Below, one piece after another: positions 58,401-64,000 of a stretch of DNA of 64,000 bases (position 1 is the first letter of the stretch; each line of letters opens with the position of its first letter). Where the stretch lies: positions 558,001 through 622,000 of the forward strand of contig CAVTAI010000001.1 of assembly GCA_963732655.1 (NCBI GenBank), written 5' to 3'. Made by a program: the position numbers and the translations under genes. This stretch comes from CAVTWS01 sp963732655. Its GTDB lineage: Bacteria > Actinomycetota > Acidimicrobiia > Acidimicrobiales > SHLQ01. The notes beneath the pieces were generated by a model. The model had not been told where the DNA came from and searched no databases. It worked only from the letters and a program-made list of their open reading frames with translations.

Positions 58401-59071
58401 ACGTAGTGGCTGTCGTTGGTGGCGAGCAGCGGAGCGCCGATGCGCCGTGCGATCTCGAACAGCTGCGGATTGGTGCGGTGCTGCTCGGGGATGCCGTGGT
58501 CCTGGATCTCGACGAACAGGTTGTCGCGGCCGAAGATGTCCTGCAGCCGGGCGGCTTTGGTCAGCGCGCCGTCGAAGTCGTCCTTCATGAGGCTCTGGAG
58601 GACGTGCCCGCCCAGGCACCCCGTGGTGGCGATCAGACCCTCGCTGTGGTCCGAGAGCGTCTCCCAGTCGACCCGGGGTTTGTAGTAGTAGCCCTCCATG
58701 AAGGCCCGGCTGGCCAGCTGGATCAGGTTCTTGTAGCCCGCGTTGTTCTCGGCGAGCAGGGTCAGGTGGTAGTACAGCTTGCCGCCGCCGTCGGTGTCAC
58801 CGCCGGAGTCGTCGATCTTGCCCCGCCGCGGCGGGCGCTCGTGCCGGTTCTCGTGGGCCATGTAGGCCTCGGTGCCGAGGATCGGAGTGATCCCCTGATC
58901 CCGACACGCCCGGTAGAAGTCGAGGATGCCGTACATGTTGCCGTGATCGGTGATGCCGAGGGCGGGCTGGCCGTCGGCGACCGCCGCCGCGACCAGCTGG
59001 TCGAGCCGCGCCGCGCCATCGAGCATCGAATACTCGGTGTGCACGTGGAGATGGGTGAACGAACTGCCCAC
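55493..59071 (-). CDS. dnaE: DNA polymerase III alpha subunit
   Basis: The roughly 1192-residue replicative polymerase has an N-terminal PHP domain (HLHVHTEYSMLDG, residues 7-19). In the palm the catalytic site is PDIDMDFDSRYRDEMI (about 418-433), followed by tandem HhH (about 840-880), and an OB domain (TRVGGVVTSLQKK, near 1010). It is of the DnaE1 type by length and motif order. The GTG at 59071 follows AAGGAG by 10 nt and starts the PHP domain as usual; an ATG at 59116 is possible. The gene stands alone, 71 bp before the upstream ATG of the next leftward gene. Confidence 0.96.
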   Translation of the reverse strand: MGSSFTHLHVHTEYSMLDGAARLDQLVAAAVADGQPALGITDHGNMYGILDFYRACRDQGITPILGTEAYMAHENRHERPPRRGKIDDSGGDTDGGGKLYYHLTLLAENNAGYKNLIQLASRAFMEGYYYKPRVDWETLSDHSEGLIATTGCLGGHVLQSLMKDDFDGALTKAARLQDIFGRDNLFVEIQDHGIPEQHRTNPQLFEIARRIGAPLLATNDSHYVHRHDAESHDALLCVQTGALMSDPDRFKFSSDEHYLKSADEMRRLFADVEVSCDNTLWVAERCQVEIEFGKPQLPNFPIPEGFDDGDSYLRHLTMEGAKQRWGATLDDRTVERLAFELQVIAQMGFSSYFLIVWDLIRHARDSGIRVGPGRGSAAGCAVAYSLRITDLDPIEYDLLFERFLNPSRISMPDIDMDFDSRYRDEMIRYAAEKYGRDHVAQIVTFSQIKARAAVRDAARVLGYPYIVGDKIAKAMPPLVMGRDTPLHACLEKKPKFEDGYAMAGELRTMYETDQDARKVIDVAKGLEGLRRQDGIHAAAVVITREPLTEYLPIQRKPEAGVDPTESPVVTQYEMHGVEDLGLLKMDFLGLRNLDVITDTLELIRQTRGVEVDIDNVDLEDGPTYDLLSKGDSIGVFQLESGPMRSLMRSLQPSCFDDVAALVALYRPGPMEANMHNDFADRKNGRKPIELLHPDAESILGDTYGLMIYQESMMRVAQKFAGYSLADADNLRKACGKKIREVMAQEKAKFIDGVAATGYGDELGEKWWAIIEPFADYAFNKSHSYGYGYIAYQIAYLKCHYPVEYLAALLTSVKGSLDKAAVYLNECKVMGIEVVVPDINRAESDFRPLPDLSLPAGVPPVYERSAGTGSPGTIVFGMSAVRNVGTGLVELIIRQREAAGPFTDFYDFVERVDLNVLNKRTIESLIKAGSFDSLGHPRKGLLLVYETIIDHTVARRKEHDMGVMSLFGEMESGPVFDERTSIPTLEFDKKTRLAFEKEMLGLYVSDHPLAGLESVLARKSERTIADLLEEEGEVSTRVGGVVTSLQKKWTRKGELMAVFELEDMQSSIEVMVFPRTMAEHGQKLVDDAVVVLFGRLDQREDRAKFIAQDVDVLEITEMTETPPLRLRLGVAAVQSQVIDQLKTVLVEHPGETMVFLHLDDRQIVRLPDQFRVHTGNGLVAELRVLLGPDAVLV

Positions 59072-59203
59072 GGGCCGAGGACTCCTTGCCGGATCTCCCT
59101 CCACGAGCCGCAACACCGGCCGCAGGAGGCGCCTGTTTCCCCATCAACAACAGGGGCAACAGCGAATGACATCGATGTGATGCACCCTACTGCGTACGGG
59201 GCG

Positions 59204-59743
59204 TCAGAGGTAGGTGCCGGGGCGGGTGTCGCGGATTTCGTCGCCGCCGCGGCTGGGCCCGCCGGGTCCCGAACCGGGGCCGATCTGCCCTCGCATGTTG
59301 GCCAGTTGCTGCTGGGCCGCCATCTGCTGGGCGAACAAGGTGGCCTGGATGCCCTGGATGAGGCCCTCCAACCAACCGACGAGCTGGGCCTGGGCGATCT
59401 GGAGCTCCGCCGATGTCGGGGGCGAGTCGTCGTCGCCGAACGGCAGGGCGAACCGGTGCATCTCGTCGCGAAGATCGGGCGACAACGCCGACCCCAGCTC
59501 GGTCACCGACAGCTCGTAGATCTCGCGAAGGCGGTCCCGGCTGGCGTCGTCGAGCGTCGCGCTCCTGACCTCTTCCAACAGCTGCTTCATCATCGTGCCC
59601 AGCCGCATCACCTTGGCCGGCGATTCGATCATCTCGCCGACGTGCGCGCCGTCTCGACTGTCGTCGACGCCCCCGAGCGACACGATCTCGGGATGCTCGA
59701 TCACGGGTTCTTCCCCGTCCGGCGTCGGGCTACTGGGGTCCAT
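59204..59743 (-). CDS. bpa: Bacterial proteasome activator (Bpa/PafE, DUF2587)
   Basis: The 179-residue protein matches the Bpa family: 'KVMRLGTMMKQLLEEVRSATLDDASRDRL' (cited in part: MRLGTMMKQLLEEV), then 'ELSVTELGSALSPDLR' and LGWLEGLIQGIQATLFAQQ-like helices. These form a four-helix bundle that assembles into a dodecameric ring. It recruits proteins to the 20S proteasome without ATP. The C-terminal peptide that docks into the alpha ring is GTYL here, where mycobacterial PafE has GQYL, so the key Tyr-Leu end is kept. Its presence implies proteasome genes elsewhere in the genome. The ATG at 59743 is clear. Confidence 0.92.
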   Translation of the reverse strand: MDPSSPTPDGEEPVIEHPEIVSLGGVDDSRDGAHVGEMIESPAKVMRLGTMMKQLLEEVRSATLDDASRDRLREIYELSVTELGSALSPDLRDEMHRFALPFGDDDSPPTSAELQIAQAQLVGWLEGLIQGIQATLFAQQMAAQQQLANMRGQIGPGSGPGGPSRGGDEIRDTRPGTYL

Positions 59744-59790
59744 TGCGCTCCTCGGATACCGGCCGATTCGGCCGGTGCTTGAGATATCGG

Positions 59791-60915
59791 TCAGTCGTTG
59801 CCGGCGGCGAGGAGAGGCACCAGCATCTCCTCGGCGGTCAACGAACCATGTCGCCCGATGAGGTGATAGGGGCCGGTGTCGGCCTCGTCGGCGAAAGCGT
59901 AGGTGCCCTTGGCCACCAACCCGACGTCGCCGAATCGAGCCATGGCGTCGGCACTGACCCGAGGCCCGAACCAGCCGTCGCCGATCATCTGCTGCCTGGT
60001 TCGCACCCAGGCCTGGTCAGAATGATGCGTGGTGGCGACCTCGAGCAGGGCGTCGATCTGCCCCGGCTTGGCGTGGAGCCATCGGAACCGGCCCTCCCCG
60101 GACTGGCTCGCCACCAGCGCCAGGACATCAGGGGCCAGGTCGACCACGTTGTCCGCCGTGTGCACCTGCCCGTGGTCGGCCGTGACGATCAGCGTGGCGC
60201 CCTTCGGCAAGACGTTGAGCACGCTTTCCACGATGCGGTCACAGGCACCCATCTCGGCGTCGAAGTGTTCCCCCAACCCGTATTCATGGGACACCTTGTC
60301 GAGGCCGTCGTAGTAGGCGTAGACGAACCGCGATCCGGCACGCAGGGCGAGCGAGATCTCGGTGACCAGGGTCGAGGCGGTGCGGTAGCTGCGGTAGGCG
60401 CTGGTCTCCAGGTGAGCCATGGTGAAACCGGTCGACAAGAACTCGGCCCGGCTGATCACCGTCGGGCGCTGACCACAGAAGGGCGGTACCACCTGCACGT
60501 CCCGAGGCGGCACTCGTTGCCGGGCATCGCCATCGGGGGTGGTCCAGCGCAGCACGTTGAGCACCGAGCCCTCCACCCACATCCGGTAGCCGATCACCCC
60601 GTGTTCACCGGGCGGGGTGCCCGTGGTCAGCGAGCACAGCGCCGTCGCCGTCGTGCTCGGGGCCACGGTCGTGATCGCACCACCGGTCATGCCCCCCAGG
60701 GTGCGAGTGCACTGTGGTCGGGCCTGCATCTGGCGCCAGCCCAGGCCGTCGAGCACCAGGAGCACGACCTGCTGGGCGTGATGGACGCCCGGCGGCAACC
60801 ACGGCGGTGCCGCCGCCGCCGGCGCGAGGAGCGCGGGCATGACGTTGGAGATGCACCCGCCGGTCCAATCGGGCAGCACGAGCTGATCATCGGCTGCGCT
60901 ACTCGCTCCGCTCAC
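59791..60915 (-). CDS. Alkaline-phosphatase-superfamily phosphodiesterase/pyrophosphatase-like protein
   Basis: The 374-residue protein carries the two-metal site of the superfamily: LLVLDGLGWRQM (first Asp) near residue 40-51, a nucleophile Thr in the TTVAPSTTATALCSL segment, and VTADHGQVH (Asp-His) in the second half. A conserved 'YYDGLDKVSHEYG' supplies further ligands. Members cleave nucleotide pyrophosphates or phosphodiesters. No signal peptide is seen, so it is probably cytoplasmic. I used GTG 60915, which keeps the family's PDWTGG-N-x-MPALL start; it is uncertain, since GGAG is only 4 nt away and other GTGs lie just upstream. Confidence 0.82.
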   Translation of the reverse strand: MSGASSAADDQLVLPDWTGGCISNVMPALLAPAAAAPPWLPPGVHHAQQVVLLVLDGLGWRQMQARPQCTRTLGGMTGGAITTVAPSTTATALCSLTTGTPPGEHGVIGYRMWVEGSVLNVLRWTTPDGDARQRVPPRDVQVVPPFCGQRPTVISRAEFLSTGFTMAHLETSAYRSYRTASTLVTEISLALRAGSRFVYAYYDGLDKVSHEYGLGEHFDAEMGACDRIVESVLNVLPKGATLIVTADHGQVHTADNVVDLAPDVLALVASQSGEGRFRWLHAKPGQIDALLEVATTHHSDQAWVRTRQQMIGDGWFGPRVSADAMARFGDVGLVAKGTYAFADEADTGPYHLIGRHGSLTAEEMLVPLLAAGND

Positions 60916-61018
60916 AGGGCTCCATGCCACCACGGATACCAGTCGGATGCCACTCCCAGCAGTTTCCCCGGTTGGCGACCCACCGAGTGACGGCCTCGGC
61001 CGCCTAGGCTCAGCGGGC

Positions 61019-61459
61019 ATGAAGGTGTCCACACGTGGCGACTATGCGAGTCGGGCTCTCCTGAGCCTGGCGATGCACGCCAGTGGCACCTCGCCCACCT
61101 CGGTGCGCGAGATCGCCGAGCGAACGGGGCTCCCTCAGCCCTACCTCGAGCAGATCCTGCTCGCCTTGAAGGGCGCCGGCATCGTCCGCTCCAAACGCGG
61201 CGTGGGCGGCGGGTACATCCTGGCCCGGCCTCCCGAAGCGATCATGCTGAGCGAGATCATCCGGGCCGTCGATGGCCCCATCGTCGCCGGCGACTTCGGC
61301 GAGCCCCACACCAACGGCTCCTGCGATCACGAAGGCCAGTGCGTGCTGCTCAGCATCTGGTCGAGCGCCGGCGAATACATGCGCCGCTACCTCGACTCGT
61401 TCACCCTGGCCAGCATCGCCGAAATGGCCAACGGCGAACGGACGTGGCCCGAATCCTGA
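61019..61459 (+). CDS. Rrf2-family transcriptional regulator
   Basis: The 146-residue protein has the Rrf2 winged helix at residues 1-75 (MKVSTRGDYASRALLSLA, then 'TSVREIAERTGLPQPYLEQ', and RSKRGVGGGYILARPPE in the wing). The ligand region has Cys in NGSCDHEGQC; the third Cys of the Fe-S form is not evident. Rrf2 members with Cys sets (IscR, NsrR) sense Fe-S or NO, so the sensing mode here is unclear. The ATG at 61019 has TAGGCT 8 nt before it, so a leaderless mRNA is possible. It is divergent from the phosphodiesterase gene. Confidence 0.93.
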   Translation: MKVSTRGDYASRALLSLAMHASGTSPTSVREIAERTGLPQPYLEQILLALKGAGIVRSKRGVGGGYILARPPEAIMLSEIIRAVDGPIVAGDFGEPHTNGSCDHEGQCVLLSIWSSAGEYMRRYLDSFTLASIAEMANGERTWPES

Positions 61460-61498
61460 GCGACTGGGCCGCCTGATTCAGGTCGCGTCGTCGCCCGA

Positions 61499-62410
61499 TC
61501 ACGACCGGGCCGCGTCGAGCACGGCGAGGAGGTCGGCCGGGAGATCGGATTCGAAGGACAGGCGGTCGCCGCTGACCGGGTGGATGAAGGCCAGGCGCGC
61601 GGCGTGGAGGAATGGTCGGTCGAGACCCCGGTGGTCGCGGCCCGGGCCGTAGCGGTCGTCGCCGACCACCGGGTGATCGATGGCCGCCAGGTGCACACGG
61701 ATCTGGTGGGTGCGGCCCGTCTCGAGGTGACAGCGAAGCAGTGACAACCGGCCGCCGTCGAGCTCCTCGACCAGCTCGTATCGAGTGCGCGCCGGCCGAC
61801 CGTCGGTGACCACCGCCATGCGCAGCGGGTCACGCGGCGAGCGACCGATCGGGGCGTCGACCACGCCGCGAGCCGGCGGTATCCCCCAGGTGAGCGCGGT
61901 ATAGGTGCGTTCGACGCGGCGGGCCGAGAGCTGCTCCACCAGACCCTCGTAGGCGGCCGGCGAGCAGGCCACCACCATCAGCCCCGACGTGCCACGATCG
62001 AGACGATGGACGATGCCGGGACGCTCTGCGTGGCCGACCGCGGCGATCTCCGGGTACCGAGCCAACAACGCGTTGACGAGCGTGTCGTGCTCGTGGCCCG
62101 AACCGGGGTGCACCACCAGTCCGGCTTGTTTGTCGACGACGATCACGTCGTCGTCGATGAACACCACGTCAACCGGAATCGTGGGGTCCGGCACGAGCGC
62201 ATGGTCGGCGCCGACCAGCGCATCGTCGTCGACCGCGACGACTTGCCCTTCTTTGACCTTGACGCTGCGAGCCGACACGGCCACGCCGTCGAGGGAGACG
62301 GCGCCCTCCTCGACCAGCGAAGCGGCGCGGGCTCGCGAGACGTCAGCCAGGATGGAGACCACCCGATCGATGCGCTCGCCCGACAGTGAGGCGGGCACGA
62401 TGTCGTTCAT
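61499..62410 (-). CDS. rluD: RluD-type 23S rRNA pseudouridine synthase
   Basis: The 303-residue enzyme has an N-terminal S4 RNA-binding domain (about 10-65, 'RIDRVVSILADVSRARAASL') and the RluA-family catalytic domain. The catalytic Asp is in HRLDRGTSGLMV (about 138-149), and ETGRTHQIRVHL is the other signature. RluD modifies helix 69 of 23S rRNA; other RluA members cannot be excluded by motif alone. The start is ATG 62410; a GTG five codons upstream is also possible. It follows the DksA-like gene by 57 bp. Confidence 0.93.
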   Translation of the reverse strand: MNDIVPASLSGERIDRVVSILADVSRARAASLVEEGAVSLDGVAVSARSVKVKEGQVVAVDDDALVGADHALVPDPTIPVDVVFIDDDVIVVDKQAGLVVHPGSGHEHDTLVNALLARYPEIAAVGHAERPGIVHRLDRGTSGLMVVACSPAAYEGLVEQLSARRVERTYTALTWGIPPARGVVDAPIGRSPRDPLRMAVVTDGRPARTRYELVEELDGGRLSLLRCHLETGRTHQIRVHLAAIDHPVVGDDRYGPGRDHRGLDRPFLHAARLAFIHPVSGDRLSFESDLPADLLAVLDAARS

Positions 62411-62467
62411 CGGCGCGAACCACACGCGGCGGTCAGCGCCCGTGTCGTCGACCCGTGGTTCGCCACG

Positions 62468-63307
62468 TCAGCGACGGCCCAGACCGCCCGCCTTGAACTC
62501 GACGCGCTCGGTCGCCCAGGGAATGGCCTCGAGTCGCTCGCGGGGGATCTCCATGCCGGACACCCGGCAGATGCCGTAGGTGTTGCCGGCGATCCGCTCC
62601 AGAGCGGCGTCGATCTCGTCGACCGCGGCCTGGGCCTGGGCGGACAACGCGAGGTCACGTTCTCGTTCGACGGCCAAGGTGTCGCCCTCGCCGGACTCCT
62701 CGTCGAACTGGACGTCGCCGGGCTCGCGATCGTTCATGAGCGCGTCGGCCTCTTCCCGATAGGTCTGGGCCGAATGCAGATATCGGGCCCGCTCGCTCAG
62801 CAGCGCTTCCCGCTGTTGTTTGAGGAACGACTTGTCGAACGGAGAGCTGGTCAGCCTGGGACTGGCGGGCTTCACGTCCCGGGCCGCTTTGGCCGCGGCC
62901 GGCTTCGATGGGGCCGCCGGCGCCGCTTTGGCTGGGACGTCTTTGGCTGCGACGTCTTTGGCTGGGACGCCTTTGGTTGGGGCCGCCTTCGCCACGGCCG
63001 CGTTCGCGGGCGCCGCCTTCGCGGGCGCCGCTTTGGCGGGGGCCGACTTGGCCGACGGCTCCTTCGCGGGAGCGGCCTTGGCCGCGACCACCTTCCTCGT
63101 CTCGGACTTCACGGGGGCGGCCTTGACCGGCGCGGTCTTCGCCGCGGCTTTGGAACTGGTCGTGGCCTTGGAACTTGCCGTGACCTTGGTCGCCTCTTTG
63201 TCCACCGATGCTCCGTTCTTGGACACTTTGGCGGATTTCGCCGGCGTCACGACCTTCTCGGCCGGTTTGGCGGTGGATTTGGTTCCAGCGGCCTTCTTCG
63301 TCGCCAT
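62468..63307 (-). CDS. DksA/TraR-like protein with long Lys/Ala-rich N-terminus and degenerate zinc finger
   Basis: The 279-residue protein starts MATKKAAGTK and continues with about 150 residues rich in Lys, Ala, Pro and Val. A coiled-coil follows (LKQQREALLSERARYLHS, and 'EADALMNDREPGDVQFDEESGEGDT'), then a C-terminal block like the DksA zinc finger: YGICRVSGMEIPRERLEAIPWA. Only the first Cys of the four-Cys site remains, so zinc binding is improbable. DksA-type proteins enter the RNA polymerase secondary channel. The basic tail resembles the histone-like protein at 53558-54031. The ATG at 63307 is clear. Confidence 0.82.
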   Translation of the reverse strand: MATKKAAGTKSTAKPAEKVVTPAKSAKVSKNGASVDKEATKVTASSKATTSSKAAAKTAPVKAAPVKSETRKVVAAKAAPAKEPSAKSAPAKAAPAKAAPANAAVAKAAPTKGVPAKDVAAKDVPAKAAPAAPSKPAAAKAARDVKPASPRLTSSPFDKSFLKQQREALLSERARYLHSAQTYREEADALMNDREPGDVQFDEESGEGDTLAVERERDLALSAQAQAAVDEIDAALERIAGNTYGICRVSGMEIPRERLEAIPWATERVEFKAGGLGRR

Positions 63308-63454
63308 TCACGTCTCCCATGGTCGGTGCCCTTACAGACGGCGTTCGGCGCCTCTCGCCTCGTCACCGCCCGAAAGGGGCGTCATAGGCGCCGGAGTCTA
63401 CGGACTCACACGCCTGGTGCGGGTGATGTGCCCCCATCCCCGGACCCGCAAACG

Positions 63455-64000
63455 TCAGCGCCGACGGCCGAACCGGGGCCGACGGTCGTCGGTGTCATCG
63501 CCGTCGAAGAAGGCCGTGAACACTGGGTCCTCCGCCGGAGGTTCGTCACCCACGGCTTTGCGGAGCTCGTCGAGAAACGAATCGCCCCTGTCCGACCCGG
63601 AATCGGTGAGATCGATCAGCTCCATCGATTCGGTCGGCGGGCCGTCCGGATCCACGTCGACCGAGGGCGCGTCACCGGACGCACGGGCCGCGATGTCGTC
63701 CGATGTGACAACGTCGGTCTCGACCACGACATCAGCGGTCGCGACGGGGATCGGGGTCGCCAGCTCGGGCTCAGCCGGGCTGATGACCTCGGGGCCGGTC
63801 ACGAGCGTCGCCATCGGGACCGGAACTTCGGCCACGGCATCTGACGGCGGCTCGGTGTCCCAGATGTCGGCCGCGGTGGCATCCCATGTGGCACCGGACT
63901 CGAAGAGCGTCGCCGTGCCTTCATCGGCGACGGCCGCGCCGGACAACGCCGGGGTCGGGGCGAACTGGAGGCCATCGGGCGAATCCAGCAGTGATTGCAG
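63455..64000 (-). CDS. C-terminal part of a DivIVA-like protein (5' end outside window)
   Basis: The minus frame is open from the window end to the stop at 63455, giving 181 residues. No start is visible that is clearly real: the TTG at 63946 is internal, since the codons before it (LQSLLDSPDG) read on. The sequence is acidic and low-complexity (Ala, Val, Pro, Thr, Asp). Near the end it has GDSFLDELRKAVGDEP, which resembles the C-terminal tail of actinobacterial DivIVA-domain proteins (a D-x-FL-x-ELR-x-A pattern), and a basic end DRRPRFGRRR. Such proteins mark curved membrane and poles. The assignment depends on the missing N-terminus. Confidence 0.55.
   Translation of the reverse strand: MQSLLDSPDGLQFAPTPALSGAAVADEGTATLFESGATWDATAADIWDTEPPSDAVAEVPVPMATLVTGPEVISPAEPELATPIPVATADVVVETDVVTSDDIAARASGDAPSVDVDPDGPPTESMELIDLTDSGSDRGDSFLDELRKAVGDEPPAEDPVFTAFFDGDDTDDRRPRFGRRR

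Noticed and set aside
57347..59782. An 811-codon plus-strand ORF
   Set aside because: It is a shadow of dnaE and bpa on the opposite strand with no recognisable domain or ribosome binding site.

Overview
The window reads as chromosomal DNA of a high-GC actinobacterium, most likely of the class Acidimicrobiia or a close relative. The signs are a Bpa/PafE-type proteasome activator, a mycothiol synthase (MshD), menaquinone genes, surface proteins built of repeated 'LNVTATE...VDVAGY' modules, a DUF4916 Nudix-like protein, and Lys/Ala-rich proteins beginning MATKKAA. This placement is inference. I see no phage, transposon, CRISPR or plasmid genes, and no tRNA gene.

Layout. 1-7.7 kb: surface-repeat protein (partial), uracil-DNA glycosylase, SET-domain protein, DM13 membrane protein, a lipoprotein, DUF4916, fumarase, an SSB-like protein and a TPR protein. 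7.8-13.3 kb: a complete minus-strand rRNA operon (16S-23S-5S) with promoter, boxA-like elements, both long processing stems and a terminator. 13.3-19.7 kb: tyrS, a class A penicillin-binding protein with PASTA domains, a small membrane protein, and a FemAB-like/PIG-L pair. 19.8-30.7 kb: a long minus-strand arginine operon argC-J-B-D-F-R-(flippase-like)-argG-argH-(Mpg glycosylase)-(Nudix), with many 1-4 nt overlaps. A palindromic candidate ARG box and a promoter that would give a leaderless argC mRNA lie in front of it. 30.8-37 kb: quinone oxidoreductase-like protein, AttH/CrtC-like protein, pheT-pheS and a cupredoxin-like lipoprotein. 37-44 kb: the histidine operon hisD-C-B-H-A-F, ending in a lipoprotein esterase. 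44-49.4 kb: nth, mshD-rlmN, a Roadblock-like protein, menG and menA. 49.4-53.5 kb: a compact minus-strand unit of DUF35 Zn-ribbon protein, thiolase, an unknown protein, a UGSC-family selenoprotein and an SDR. 53.5-64 kb: Lys/Ala-rich DNA-binding-like protein, nitroreductase, dnaE, bpa, an alkaline-phosphatase-superfamily protein, an Rrf2 regulator, an RluD-type pseudouridine synthase, a DksA-like protein, and the 3' end of a DivIVA-like protein.

The most notable item is the 50269-50793 gene. Conventional reading breaks it at an in-frame TGA into two short ORFs. Read through, that TGA is the U of a U-G-S-C motif, and a short stem-loop sits where a bacterial SECIS element is expected. Next are a 32-bp tandem duplication that inserts two 11-residue ORFs, each joined by ATGA overlaps, between argF and argR; and a nitroreductase frame that runs without a stop into a Lys/Ala-rich histone-like gene. 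Two housekeeping genes (pheT, hisF) each carry an apparent one-base insertion. Since both are essential or near-essential, sequence error is a live explanation.
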